From Kazachstania africana CBS 2517 (Eukaryota; Ascomycota; Saccharomycetes; Saccharomycetales; Saccharomycetaceae), in NCBI RefSeq assembly GCF_000304475.1, contig NC_018940.1, forward strand, positions 248,001 to 312,000: 64,000 nucleotides of DNA. The letters run 5' to 3'. The position numbers and the translations under genes were made by a program. Every line of letters begins with the position of its first letter. Position 1 is the stretch's first letter. Positions 31,401 to 41,498 of the stretch are shown one piece after another. The notes beneath the pieces were generated by a model that searched no databases, was not told where the DNA came from, and saw only the letters and a list, made by a program, of their open reading frames with translations.

Positions 31401-32650
31401 CCGTGCTAGAAGGCGTTTCATCTCCAACATCTCCAACACCATCAAAAAATATTGCTTCATTCAACGCTACTACTATCAATGAAACAGGCTTAGAAGTAGA
31501 GCCCTCTGCAATGCAACCTGAAAATGGTAGTGTACTAAGTCCTCGCCTCAAGCTTCCTAGAAGAACAAAAACCATTCGTACAATTGCCCATGAGGCAAGC
31601 GAAGCAAGAAAGCAATCCATCAAACTCAAACGTCAAAACACTAAGATGTGGGGCACTAGAATGGTTGAAGTGACTGAAAAGCAACTGGTCGCCATCAACA
31701 AATCGAAGAATTCTAGAGGTGAATATAAAGAATTTGCCTGGATGAAGGGTGAAATGATTGGGAAGGGTTCTTTTGGCGCCGTATACCTATGTTTAAATGT
31801 CACAACAGGGGAAATGATGGCGGTTAAGCAGGTAGAGGTTCCCAAATATAGTTCCCAAGATGAAAATATAATTAGTACAGTAGAGGCTCTAAGATCAGAA
31901 GTGTCCACCTTGAAGGACCTCGATCATCTCAACATTGTTCAATATCTGGGTTTTGAAAATAAAGATAACATTTACAGTTTATTTTTAGAGTACGTCGCAG
32001 GGGGATCCGTTGGATCATTGATAAGAATGTACGGAAGATTTGATGAGGCAATGATTAGGCATCTTACCATTCAAGTATTGAGAGGGTTGTCATATTTGCA
32101 TTCTCGTGGCATTCTACATAGAGATATGAAGGCAGATAATCTGTTACTTGATCAAGATGGTGTCTGTAAGATTAGTGATTTCGGTATTTCTAGAAAATCT
32201 AACGATATTTATTCCAATTCTGATATGACTATGAGAGGTACAGTGTTTTGGATGGCGCCCGAAATGGTTGATACGAAACAAGGGTACAGCGCTAAAGTCG
32301 ATATATGGTCACTGGGTTGCGTGGTATTAGAAATGTTTGCCGGTAAACGGCCGTGGTCAAATCTCGAGGTTGTTGCAGCAATGTTCAAAATAGGGAAATC
32401 GAAGTCTGCTCCACCAATCCCCGAGGATACGTTACCATTAATTTCACAGGATGGAAGGCAATTCCTGGATTCTTGCTTTGAAATTGATCCAGAATCTAGG
32501 CCGACTGCAGATAAGCTACTCTCACACGCTTTTAGTAAAGTATACCCATCGTTTAATTTCAAATCTACTGAACTTTGTAAGTTTATCAAATCAAACGATA
32601 AGATAAATTCCAGTAAACTAAGAGTAGCTTCAAAGGATGTTAATGATTAA
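28454..32650 (+). CDS. BCK1: MAPKKK of the cell-wall integrity pathway
   Basis: A 1398-residue protein. The N-terminal start MPFLKKITHSHSRSGSGSS, the block around residues 125-210 (LILSWDSTDPEEWTAQRIAS) and many Ser-rich regulatory segments match Bck1. The kinase domain runs from about residue 1093 to 1375, with MIGKGSFGAVYL, VAIK-type AVKQ, HRDMKADN and MAPEMVDTKQGYSAK. Known role: activated by Pkc1, it phosphorylates Mkk1/2, which activate Slt2/Mpk1 during cell-wall stress. Blocks PSPEVVYQNLEKFFPRANLD and RQNTKMWGTRMVEVTE just before the kinase are near-identical to S. cerevisiae and may be autoinhibitory. S. cerevisiae Bck1 is 1478 residues, so the middle is somewhat shorter. Confidence 0.97.
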   Translation: MPFLKKITHSHSRSGSGSSIKTGSGLASSASSSKQSSRSRKQLSTDSRGSHVSSSSVQHSISEADTRTRNSRSAILDDLAVYTLESTQSPIQVNTPTMSTVSEPAAGGSRKSSGDTSTNSLSFEKLILSWDSTDPEEWTAQRIASWLKFHEFPETWIACFRRYQLEGNRFLKLLARENFALYEKYLPESKSASYERFQDLLKQTLTKSVNYNHIRQKSLDRTKESRSSSESIKSRYKTEKSKEEVGGSRSASESILTPTKTPISKNDEKAKIRTHQKAKSASSLYRRSFISLRGSLSNSSGNKSPSSNIKLKIPSRPPSIVETSSATTKSITPPVSPSYPQLFKKHQKSSSSESSLLNSIRGTSHNSNAISPIAAMDEPPEKRAFQTSKNHSTESLPKSSKGNNSDVSSPFKQLTHEDRETLWSKIRRRSQFSSPQSNLTIAPPPLSSSPSSTRTLTPTTTNNASSPKTDVLKIKLPKNVTHTISDNMESPISRTALEKRFLPSRQVKNELYILVTKDNKSYIPVKIESIKTSKECKDLFSNSLGINHDNISIQMTDYRSTPGSPLTDDLLDTLVGNLFTGTTLKFFVKDLSSAPQRTRASTTISELHPSLRPKRSKNSVRSRASSMAADEVSIVTSSSDITSFDEHGVGRRYPQTPSYLYDTNEGEELNYWNVKDHVPDDIKAINKPLPVLNLSLPDKAHKTLTPKPSQGSFQIFRKEEASEIDFNKRRESPYVKPELAPKREAPKAPITISPQRNRSMSMGAAPKLRRSNTKVSRKQLTKPLPPLMVISSKNSNQSTDSIVSSYTPGSTQVLVPQPYKGANEVLRKRTSEDSLNPVSNFIMKQKINRSTSNASVTNSIYSSPSPLLKRGSSRRIVSSSSAADVFEENDITFADAPALPDNDDYSSDSSDDIIWSTTKPKGQQRSGSKETFKPDGNQSDVISAPLESNAADNIERKMTLRPSPEVVYQNLEKFFPRANLDKPVLEGVSSPTSPTPSKNIASFNATTINETGLEVEPSAMQPENGSVLSPRLKLPRRTKTIRTIAHEASEARKQSIKLKRQNTKMWGTRMVEVTEKQLVAINKSKNSRGEYKEFAWMKGEMIGKGSFGAVYLCLNVTTGEMMAVKQVEVPKYSSQDENIISTVEALRSEVSTLKDLDHLNIVQYLGFENKDNIYSLFLEYVAGGSVGSLIRMYGRFDEAMIRHLTIQVLRGLSYLHSRGILHRDMKADNLLLDQDGVCKISDFGISRKSNDIYSNSDMTMRGTVFWMAPEMVDTKQGYSAKVDIWSLGCVVLEMFAGKRPWSNLEVVAAMFKIGKSKSAPPIPEDTLPLISQDGRQFLDSCFEIDPESRPTADKLLSHAFSKVYPSFNFKSTELCKFIKSNDKINSSKLRVASKDVND

Positions 32651-32723
32651 ATAGCTTTATTAGATTTTAAGTATTACAAGGTATATATATTGCATTATAG
32701 AAATGACAGCATTTTTTTTTTGG

Positions 32724-35348
32724 TTAGTTATCTGTCATAATTGCGGACTTTAAATGTGAATCTGTGTAGTGATGAACAACAAGCACGTTGAATCTTTGAT
32801 TTGATCCTTGCAAAACAATCTCTTTGACATCCTTTGAAAATGGTTGAAAAGGTGAGAAAGACGGTTCAGGCACAATAAAAGTGGTTTCTTCTAAATTCTC
32901 AATTGCCTCATCTGAAAGACGTTTTGAGAGAATGCTTTCAATAAAGGAACTGTGAACAATATCTTTCTCTGAATTTAACCCTGTTAAACTAACTGCCTGA
33001 ATATTAATTTTTGAGTTACCAATAAGATCTTGATTTGGAAATACTTGATGCAATCTGTCAGCAAGATCCGTTATCTTCTCATTTACAAAAACTGTCCCGC
33101 ATATCATATTTTTCTGATCCCTAGCAGCAATTAATAATAAAATATATAGTGCCAAAAAATCAGAGGATGCTAAATTGGGATTCGGTAGTAATAAATTAAA
33201 AACCTTCTTTTTGTATCTGTCAACCGTTTGTCGGTCACTTGTATTGGATATCAATATTGCTAGATTTGATTTTAGGTTTGTCAGAGATGAGAAGAAATTA
33301 GAAGGTAACTCGTTGAGACTAAGTAAATGCGAGTGAATATGATCAAAACTGGTGTATTTTTCGTCCCTCAAAATGAGAGGCCCATGATATTCATAAGATG
33401 CTCCCTTGAGAGGCAACAGAAGTAGGTCGGTATTCTTTAATTTAAATGAAAGCATATCGGTAGCTTTATCTCTGATTGTTGAAAAGATAACTTCACTTCT
33501 AAAGGGGACATTCACTAAACGAGAAAATATATCATATATCTGTAATAGTGAATCTGAATTTGCCGTGAAATGATGATCAGTGTTGGATAACGACGATGAT
33601 TGAAGTAGATCTGTAGTTCTTTCAGTTAACAACCGTAAGTGAATGGCCCGTAGGGGGATTGTTACATCCAATGTATTTGCGTCTTCTTCGATCACAGTCA
33701 ATGCTCCAATTGATTCATCACTGGTATTAGACCATTTTCTTGCGAGCTTTTTCAGTTTATTAGATGACGACTTTGCATTTGAAAAACTGGGTTCACTTCT
33801 CAAAGTCCTTTGCTCGACAAATGAATGGCTTTGACATTTTCCATAAAGCAGACTATTTAACAGCTCCAGCGATGGTGGAATATTTTCTGTTGTATTTATG
33901 ATATTAACAATTTCTGTTATGCTAAATGACTTTAGTGAATTAAAAGTGTTTAAAGAGTTCTGACTATTTTGAATCGATTCAATAATCTCAGAACTCTTAT
34001 CACCGAGATCTTCACTATTTTCTTGGCCAATTAATTTTTGTAGTTTAGATCTATAGCTGGTTGGATAAACCAACTGAGATAAAGGTGTAGTAACTATGGT
34101 CGAGACCAAGGCCATTAGAATAAACATACCGTAAATTTTTTTAGTAATAATCCCGGCGCCTAGCCCAACAGTTAAAACAACGATTTCAACAATACCTTTA
34201 CAGGACATTAAAACCCCAACAACAAGTGATTCCCTCCAAAACAAACGATGCGTTTTTGCAACCAACGTCCCAGGAATAATTTTACTGCAAATGGCAATAC
34301 CAATACTTGCAAATACAAAGCCCCAATCTTTGCCTTCATTGAGTAAGGTCAAATCGACATTTAGACCTGATACCGCAAAGTAAATTGGTATTAGGACTAT
34401 ATTTGGTATATCTTCCATTCTTTCAGTGAGCTTAATAACATAGTTATTTTCTCTTGGAACAACGAGACCTGCTATAAAAGCACCGAAGATAGGATGAACA
34501 CCTACGATGTCCGTGAAATATGCAGATATGAACATAATGAATAGCACACACATAGTTGCTAAAGTTGAAGGTTTGCTTCTGTCCAACTCATGTGTCTTGA
34601 TAAGTGCCCATTTCAAGATATATTTTAACGGGTAGAAATATACAAGGAACCAACCAAAAACACATAAGAGTATGTAGACTGTGTTGACTGGGCTTGACTG
34701 AGAACTTGATAACACAACGCTTAATGCTAATAATATCCAACCTAGGATATCATTAATTATCCCAGCACCCAGAACGATAATACCAGCTCTTTCCTTTATC
34801 AAACGTAGTTCATTTAGAATTCTACAAAGAACAGGGAATGCAGTAACTGATAGAGAAGTAGCAATAAATACCATGAATACTGTGAATTTGACGTTCGTAC
34901 CGCTATCACCTAGATTGGCATAGTTGTTATACAGAGGAATTGCGAATAAACAGCCACAACCAAAAGGAATAGCCAACGTGGAAATACCGATAGATAATGC
35001 AGTAAATAAATGATTTTTAATAAATGCAATATCAACTTCCAACCCCAGAAAGAACATGAATAAGATTATTCCCAGATTAGCAGTTAAGGTCAAGCCGGGA
35101 ATGGACGCTGCCGGGAACACCGTTTTAGTATAACCAGGGATTTGACCGAATACAGTTGGACCCAATATAACACCACCTATTACTTCTGAAATCACTTTGG
35201 GCTGTCTTATTTTTGAAAACGGAATATGGACTAGATTGCACACGGCTAAAATCAGACATGCTTGAAATAAAAATAGAGTAAGTGGAGACGAGGAATCATA
35301 AACAAATGGATTGCCTCCTGATATAACTCCTCCTACACTAGCGACCAT
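32724..35348 (-). CDS. KHA1: Putative K+/H+ antiporter (CPA2 family)
   Basis: An 874-residue protein (873 in S. cerevisiae). The N-terminal half has about 12 membrane segments (residues ~20-430) of the sodium/proton exchanger type, with GVILGPTVFGQIPG, FLGLEVD, GAGIINDILGW and GVHPIFGAFIAGLVVPRE. The C-terminal half is cytosolic and hydrophilic. Known role: Golgi K+/H+ exchange affecting luminal pH and cation tolerance. It converges with BCK1 (73 bp apart) and is in tandem with TOK1, both monovalent-cation transporters, as in S. cerevisiae. ATG at 35348. Confidence 0.94.
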   Translation of the reverse strand: MVASVGGVISGGNPFVYDSSSPLTLFLFQACLILAVCNLVHIPFSKIRQPKVISEVIGGVILGPTVFGQIPGYTKTVFPAASIPGLTLTANLGIILFMFFLGLEVDIAFIKNHLFTALSIGISTLAIPFGCGCLFAIPLYNNYANLGDSGTNVKFTVFMVFIATSLSVTAFPVLCRILNELRLIKERAGIIVLGAGIINDILGWILLALSVVLSSSQSSPVNTVYILLCVFGWFLVYFYPLKYILKWALIKTHELDRSKPSTLATMCVLFIMFISAYFTDIVGVHPIFGAFIAGLVVPRENNYVIKLTERMEDIPNIVLIPIYFAVSGLNVDLTLLNEGKDWGFVFASIGIAICSKIIPGTLVAKTHRLFWRESLVVGVLMSCKGIVEIVVLTVGLGAGIITKKIYGMFILMALVSTIVTTPLSQLVYPTSYRSKLQKLIGQENSEDLGDKSSEIIESIQNSQNSLNTFNSLKSFSITEIVNIINTTENIPPSLELLNSLLYGKCQSHSFVEQRTLRSEPSFSNAKSSSNKLKKLARKWSNTSDESIGALTVIEEDANTLDVTIPLRAIHLRLLTERTTDLLQSSSLSNTDHHFTANSDSLLQIYDIFSRLVNVPFRSEVIFSTIRDKATDMLSFKLKNTDLLLLPLKGASYEYHGPLILRDEKYTSFDHIHSHLLSLNELPSNFFSSLTNLKSNLAILISNTSDRQTVDRYKKKVFNLLLPNPNLASSDFLALYILLLIAARDQKNMICGTVFVNEKITDLADRLHQVFPNQDLIGNSKINIQAVSLTGLNSEKDIVHSSFIESILSKRLSDEAIENLEETTFIVPEPSFSPFQPFSKDVKEIVLQGSNQRFNVLVVHHYTDSHLKSAIMTDN

Positions 35349-35601
35349 TATTATTTAATCTGAGATGCACTAGCGAGTATGTCTGACCTGGGTTCCTTTC
35401 AATTCTTAAATGTAATCCCATAATGTATAATGAGATATATTTTTCGCTTTGTACATCGCTTGCAGATCATCTAAAAATTCACACGATAATGGTGTATATA
35501 GTGTCTATATAAAAAAAATAAACAAATATTATCAAAAATTTGTAAAAAAACCACCAACCCATTCACATTAAAACGGGGGCATACATCTTAGTGTTAGAAC
35601 T

Positions 35602-37629
35602 TCATAATCTGTCCCGGTTATGCGATTCTTCCGTGGGGGATATTCGTTTATTCAGACTTCCTGCAAGGCTGGTTCGTCGTATATTTAAATTCTTGGAATC
35701 ATCTTCCGCTTCGGTCATTAATTCTTCGACCATCTCTTCTACATGCTTGAATAACCTCAAATATGCGTACTGGGCTTCGTTAATTGGGTACCGTAAGGGT
35801 GAATTTTCTGAGACCCAGAAATCGCTATTTTCGGGCCCAATGCCTTCAACTGGTTTAGCAAGAGAAATTAAGGCAGACCACTGTTCGAAATTTAACGTAA
35901 AATCTTCATCCTTCATCGAAATTCGATGTAATCTCCTAATTGTCTCCAGCATGAACTTTATCTTTTTCAACTTAGACATTTGATTGATAGATCTTTTTGA
36001 AAATGTATCGTTTGTTCTAATAAGTTGCAGAGCAAAAGGATCTTCGATAAAATCGTCCAGTGAATCCAATTCTTTCGATGATTCTCCTTTCGACACATCT
36101 GAATTATTTGAGTTTAATTGAGCAAATGTATTATATTCATTTCTGAAGCTATAATTTTGACCCTTCGCTCCTCCCTCCATTTCTTCTTCTTCCTCCTCCT
36201 CTTCCTCTTCTTCCTGCTCTTCCTCAGCTTCGTCTTCAGCACCTGTAAATATACCCATTTGGGTGATGAGTAATGATTGAACTTTTTCTTTACCATTTAG
36301 AAAAATATACTTTAAGTTCATATAAGCTCTATTTGACCTCTCTATGTGTAATGAAGAAGAAAATGCGTACAATAGGTCGCCAGCTGTAGATAAGATTGCA
36401 CTCATAAGGGGAACCGCAGCAATACCCCATATCACGAAGAAAGCTCTCCCTGCACCTGTCTTGGGAGAGAAATCGGTTCCAAATCCAATCGTTAAGAGAC
36501 ACAGAAAACAGAAATAAACAGCATTGAAATAAGACCAGCCTTCAGCAAAATGGAAAACCAAGGCTCCTAACAACCAAAATAATGTGAAAACAAATAAAGT
36601 CATACTCACTGAGTATATAATTTCTTTCCTTCTTGTGATTTTCCTTATGGTTTGCATTTCCATGAAACCTTCCTTTCCAGTTAAGTCTACTTCACCATTT
36701 TTATTCTTACGTAAAGCTGCTAATCTCGCCAGTTCAGTCTTATGAAAATAGAGAATGGGACCTGCAGATTTTGAAATAATTGTTCTTGTCATAAAAACAA
36801 TCAGACCCAAGATTAGAACACCACTCATGGCAAAAATTAAGATCATAATCTTTGAAGCTACATTATTTGCCAAGATATCCCCAAAACCAACAGTGAGAAC
36901 AGCCACTGTACAGAAATACAACGCATTACCCCAGGATATACTAAGTAGTCCTGAAAAGAGACCAGGGCCCCAAATCAACCATATTGACATGACTACAGTG
37001 AATATCATAATATTTCTTTCATTAGGTAACAAATTAAAAGTAGGTGGGTATTTTTTTAGCTTGTACCCTATAAAATGCAGTGTCAGAGTCAATGTACAGC
37101 CTAGATATAAACCAGAAGTTATACATGCGTACCAAAATCCAATGGATCTATGTTCTCCGGCCTTCATGAAGTGTGCTGAGCAAATAACAACGTCTATCAA
37201 TAGAATACCTCCTGCTATTGTCCATCCAACAATATTAATGATTTGTGATTTGAGATAACTTAACTTTTTGAAATAGTGCAATATTAAAACTATATTCGAA
37301 ACGAATCCAAACACTAGAGACATTACGTTTACTACGAATAGTGACCTGGGGTCTTTAATATTATGGACTGAGACAGTACCGTCACTTTCCACAACTTCCT
37401 CAATTCTCCAACTGTCCACAACGCACGCAATAGAAATGGTATTAGCAATAGGGCCCAAACAAGCGGTAATCACCGGAAAATAGCACGATATTATAAACCA
37501 AAACAGGAAAGGTTTTGACGATGGGTCTGCATTTATTATACTTATTCTCTCATTTTTAAATCTAAGCGCCACTTTTAAAGCTGCTTGCCTATTGGGCACT
37601 TCTTCATTATAACCATTAGCCTCGGACAT
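35602..37629 (-). CDS. TOK1: Outward-rectifier two-pore-domain K+ channel
   Basis: A 675-residue channel (691 in S. cerevisiae). Eight predicted membrane segments are followed by two pore loops: TVAVLTVGFGD at about residues 235-250 and CFLCLLTIGFGT at about 370-385. A poly-Glu run lies at about residues 463-485 in the cytosolic tail, beyond the usual family sequence. Known role: the only known plasma-membrane K+ channel of S. cerevisiae, passing outward current on depolarisation. It is divergent from SRS2 (404 bp between starts) and is in tandem with KHA1. ATG at 37629. Confidence 0.95.
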   Translation of the reverse strand: MSEANGYNEEVPNRQAALKVALRFKNERISIINADPSSKPFLFWFIISCYFPVITACLGPIANTISIACVVDSWRIEEVVESDGTVSVHNIKDPRSLFVVNVMSLVFGFVSNIVLILHYFKKLSYLKSQIINIVGWTIAGGILLIDVVICSAHFMKAGEHRSIGFWYACITSGLYLGCTLTLTLHFIGYKLKKYPPTFNLLPNERNIMIFTVVMSIWLIWGPGLFSGLLSISWGNALYFCTVAVLTVGFGDILANNVASKIMILIFAMSGVLILGLIVFMTRTIISKSAGPILYFHKTELARLAALRKNKNGEVDLTGKEGFMEMQTIRKITRRKEIIYSVSMTLFVFTLFWLLGALVFHFAEGWSYFNAVYFCFLCLLTIGFGTDFSPKTGAGRAFFVIWGIAAVPLMSAILSTAGDLLYAFSSSLHIERSNRAYMNLKYIFLNGKEKVQSLLITQMGIFTGAEDEAEEEQEEEEEEEEEEEMEGGAKGQNYSFRNEYNTFAQLNSNNSDVSKGESSKELDSLDDFIEDPFALQLIRTNDTFSKRSINQMSKLKKIKFMLETIRRLHRISMKDEDFTLNFEQWSALISLAKPVEGIGPENSDFWVSENSPLRYPINEAQYAYLRLFKHVEEMVEELMTEAEDDSKNLNIRRTSLAGSLNKRISPTEESHNRDRL

Positions 37630-38033
37630 AGCATCGTCTCTAGCAAAACCGTCCTATACATGCACTTGACCTTCCAGCAATGTCTCTGTATTTCACTATC
37701 TAATCTTTTTTTATATCGACCCCGAAAACTTAATCTATCATACATTGATGATGTTTACTATTTCCTGGTAAACAAATAGCATTGAAAAGCCATATCACTG
37801 CCTGAGAAGTCCTCTCGAGAGGGAAATCCCCCGTGGATTTCTAGAATTGACCAGATATCTTAATTATATATGTTTTTAAGATTGGTGTGGTAGTGAAACC
37901 CTTGCACCACAGTATAATCCACAAAATGTAAATATAAGATCACGAAAGAAATTTTCAGACACCAAGACTATTAGCTGACAGAAGAAGTCAATTAGCCCCA
38001 TAAGTTGCAACAAACTGCATTGCTAGTGGTGTC
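37630..38033. promoter_or_regulatory. Divergent TOK1/SRS2 promoter region
   Basis: A 404 bp spacer between divergent starts. It contains AT-rich stretches (about 37855-37880) but no motif I can assign with confidence. A frame on the plus strand (37585-37779) crosses the TOK1 start and is treated as chance. Confidence 0.5.
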
Positions 38034-41000
38034 ATGGCGATGCCAAATACGGTCCTTGGACAGCTTCTCGCAACATTGAATAAACAGCAAAGAATTGCCG
38101 TCGAGTTTGATCCGAATAATGCATTACAAGTTATTGCAGGTCCTGGTACCGGGAAAACCAAAGTTTTGACATCAAGAGTAGTGTATCTACTGCTGCATCA
38201 TAAAATTGAACCTAAAGATATTGTCGTCACGACTTTTACCAATAAAGCTGCGAAGGAAATGATGGATAGGCTCGCCAAGATGCTAAGCGGCACGGCTATT
38301 AGAGTAGATGAGATTACGATAGGGACATTCCATAGCATATGTCTAAGAGTCCTATTGAAATATGGATTTAAAGTTGGGTTAAATCGTGGATGGAGAATAG
38401 TCGAGGAGAAGGAAGTCGAAGCAATTATTCATGATTTGATCAAGACTATGCCAGATCAAATTAGAGATTATGCAAACTCTTATAAGAGGTCGGTAAATCT
38501 ATGTAGACCTACTAGAAATAAAGACGAATGGGCCGTCCATCCACAAATGGTGAAAAAGGAAATATCCAGATTAAAGTCAAATGCACTCTTACCAGAGGAA
38601 TATGAAAATGATTCTAATCATGATCCGGCTTTGGCCCATTTTTACACGAAATACCAATCAGAGTTGGGGAAATTGAATGCTCTAGATTTTGATGATTTAC
38701 TCATGTACACATTTAGATTGCTAACAAAAGAAAGATGTCTTCCAGACATCAAACATGTCCTTGTTGATGAATTTCAAGATACTAACAGCATACAAATGGA
38801 TTTGATGTTTTTGTTTGCCAAAGGTGATCATCACGTTTCAAGAGGTATCACTGTGGTGGGCGATCCAGATCAAAGTATTTATGCGTTTAGAAACGCTCTA
38901 GCGCAGAATTTCCAACAGATGCAACAAAAAACTCCACTACATTGCTCCCAAGTTGTGTTGGTCGAGAATTATCGCTCTTCTCAAAAAATTTTAGATACAA
39001 GTGAAACTCTTATTCAACAACAAATAAAAGGACGTACGCACAGAGCACCTCTTCGTGCTCAATTCGATGTGGAATTCCCACCAGTATATGTTAATTTTCC
39101 AGTAGGATTTCTACAAAGCGCTTCTATTGCAAGAGAAATTTTATACCTCAAAGCCTTACCAAATCTCTTCTCTTATAACGATTTTTCCATCCTCGTTAGA
39201 CAAAGAAGGCAAATTAAAAACATCGAAACTGCCTTGATTGAACACAGGATACCTTATAAGATTGTAAAGGGAAGAGCATTTTGGGAATTAAAGGAAATAT
39301 CAGCAATGATGCATCTCATAAAATGTGCATATTCAGATAATGAAAAGTTTTCAATACTTTCTTCGTTGCTCTACCCTGCAAAAGGCCTGGGACAAACATC
39401 TGCTGATAAGATAAAAAAAATATTCGAAGATAATCCCTCACAGACACCATTTAGTCTTTTACAAGATATTGAGAAAGGTGCTATCAATTTAACCATGACT
39501 ACAAAAGTAAGATCAGTAATTAAGGATTTCATACAGATGATAAATTTCTCTAGATCGTTCGATAAGGCACCGTTGAAGTCGTCTCTTGAAAACATATTTG
39601 ATACACTATATGAACGATCTGGTATGAAGAATGAGTACCTATATTTTGATGGTGGAAAGAAATCTGATACGAATGACTCTAATAGAGAAGCGAACTATGA
39701 AAATCCAAGGCATAAAAACATCTTATTGTTAAAGAAATACTTTTTGGGAATTGATGAGATTGAAGACTTCATACACTCCCAATCAGACCAAAAAACATTC
39801 ATCGAGGATATACAGCAAGTGGATACGAACGTAATACGGAGTTATATACGTACTTTTTTCAATTCATTGTCCCTGTATGCAACAGAGTCTACTTCTTCAG
39901 ACAATGAGATTGACCGTACTTCGAAACGAAAAAATAGTAGAAACGGTGAAGCATGTGTGACAATATCTACAATTCACGGTGCAAAAGGGTTGGAATGGCC
40001 AGTGGTGTTCATTCCAGGATGTATAGAAGGTATAATACCAAGTATATTCTCCAGAGACGAATCTAGCTCAGAAACGGAATCCGATACTGAAGAAGAAGGC
40101 ACCAATACAAGTGACAAAAACGTGCCAAAAAGCAACAAGAAATCCAGTAGTCTGGAGGAACCTGTAGATGAAGAACGTAGAATGTTTTTTGTAGCTCAGA
40201 CACGTGCAAAATTATTATTGTATCTTTCATCGATAAAGGAGGGAGAAAACCCCACACAAGGTGGCCCAAGCCGCTTTCTAACTCCAGAGGTACGCAAGAC
40301 ATTAATAAATGAACAAAATGCCTTGAAAAACGAAAAGAATATTGAATTACTTTACAAATCGATGAACAAAAAAGTGCCTTCAGACTTAATAAAACGGTTT
40401 TCTTTGAAAAAATTAGTTCAAGACTATGCTCAATTTATTGAAAATAGAAGAGAATCAATGATATGGAACGGAAGGGTCATAAGAAATTCGTTTACGCTGG
40501 ATATTACTAGAAATACCGTCGCAATGGACGATCCTATATCGGACTTTACGACGGCTGCTGCACACTTACAAACTGAAGTAAATAAAAAACCGGTACTGGA
40601 AAGACAATTCCAGACAATGTCAAGAAAAGGTAGTACACTTTCATCAACATCAAAGCTATGGCCAAAAAAGGCATATGCTCCGCAGGCGAACCAGAGGTTA
40701 AGTCCCAGCCCGCCGAAAGTACATGCTCCAACTACTACCTATCCGTTACAAGAGTCTCCCACTAAGAAGAAATCATACGCACCCTCATACCCACATAAGC
40801 CATATTCAACTACTGGCACTGAGTTTAAAATTAAACAAAACAAAACTGACAATGATAATATTCTAGAAAAACCTTTCCCTATAAGTGCAAGTAATGATAG
40901 AGCATCCAACCCTAAAATGTTGGCTACCTCTAAGGGTTCTACCAATGAAGCAATAAAAAAGGAGCTTTTCAGTCAAAATCAAGTTATCTCTTCACCAAAG

Positions 41001-41384
41001 CGCATAAGTAGAACTAAAAGCGTAACCAGGAAACTGATTGTGAGCCCAATCATGATAGAGGATAAAAAGAGATATGAAGAGGTCAAGAAGAATGGTAGTG
41101 TACATCATACCGTAGCTGGGGATAGGACTGCAGCTGAAATATTGCATGATCCTGACGATTTAATAATTGATAATAGACCAATTCTTACGAGTGCCAAAAC
41201 TTTGATGAAAGCCATCAAGAAGGCGGATTCAAAATCTAATCAGTCCAGCCAAAAATCTTTCAGCGAACACCAGCTTAAAACTGAAGAAGCATCCTCAAGT
41301 CAATTTGACATTTTGTCACAGTTATCCAGGGCCAAAAAGAAAGCTAAGCTGAATGATGGTGAGATTATTGTTATTGACGACTAA
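38034..41384 (+). CDS. SRS2: Anti-recombinase DNA helicase (UvrD family)
   Basis: A 1116-residue SF1A helicase: Walker A GPGTGKTK (about residue 36), motif II VDEFQDTN (about 243), motif III GDPDQSIYAFR, motif IV ENYRSSQKI, motif V TISTIHGAKGLEWPVVF and motif VI QTRAKLLLYL. The extreme C-terminus keeps the PCNA-interaction stretch QFDILSQLSRAKKKAKLNDG followed by the SUMO-interacting IIVIDD. Known role: a 3'-5' translocase that strips Rad51 filaments and is recruited to SUMO-PCNA. An acidic insertion separates motifs V and VI, as in S. cerevisiae (1174 aa). A conserved AAEILHDPDDLIIDNRPI block precedes the tail. Confidence 0.97.
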   Translation: MAMPNTVLGQLLATLNKQQRIAVEFDPNNALQVIAGPGTGKTKVLTSRVVYLLLHHKIEPKDIVVTTFTNKAAKEMMDRLAKMLSGTAIRVDEITIGTFHSICLRVLLKYGFKVGLNRGWRIVEEKEVEAIIHDLIKTMPDQIRDYANSYKRSVNLCRPTRNKDEWAVHPQMVKKEISRLKSNALLPEEYENDSNHDPALAHFYTKYQSELGKLNALDFDDLLMYTFRLLTKERCLPDIKHVLVDEFQDTNSIQMDLMFLFAKGDHHVSRGITVVGDPDQSIYAFRNALAQNFQQMQQKTPLHCSQVVLVENYRSSQKILDTSETLIQQQIKGRTHRAPLRAQFDVEFPPVYVNFPVGFLQSASIAREILYLKALPNLFSYNDFSILVRQRRQIKNIETALIEHRIPYKIVKGRAFWELKEISAMMHLIKCAYSDNEKFSILSSLLYPAKGLGQTSADKIKKIFEDNPSQTPFSLLQDIEKGAINLTMTTKVRSVIKDFIQMINFSRSFDKAPLKSSLENIFDTLYERSGMKNEYLYFDGGKKSDTNDSNREANYENPRHKNILLLKKYFLGIDEIEDFIHSQSDQKTFIEDIQQVDTNVIRSYIRTFFNSLSLYATESTSSDNEIDRTSKRKNSRNGEACVTISTIHGAKGLEWPVVFIPGCIEGIIPSIFSRDESSSETESDTEEEGTNTSDKNVPKSNKKSSSLEEPVDEERRMFFVAQTRAKLLLYLSSIKEGENPTQGGPSRFLTPEVRKTLINEQNALKNEKNIELLYKSMNKKVPSDLIKRFSLKKLVQDYAQFIENRRESMIWNGRVIRNSFTLDITRNTVAMDDPISDFTTAAAHLQTEVNKKPVLERQFQTMSRKGSTLSSTSKLWPKKAYAPQANQRLSPSPPKVHAPTTTYPLQESPTKKKSYAPSYPHKPYSTTGTEFKIKQNKTDNDNILEKPFPISASNDRASNPKMLATSKGSTNEAIKKELFSQNQVISSPKRISRTKSVTRKLIVSPIMIEDKKRYEEVKKNGSVHHTVAGDRTAAEILHDPDDLIIDNRPILTSAKTLMKAIKKADSKSNQSSQKSFSEHQLKTEEASSSQFDILSQLSRAKKKAKLNDGEIIVIDD

Positions 41385-41498
41385 GTAACATCACGTAATT
41401 AAGCATTTTATAGACTATTATATGAAAAGGTTTAGGGTATATTGATGTTCTTTCTATACTTTTCATAATTTGAAAATTTGTCTATATAAGAGTACATA

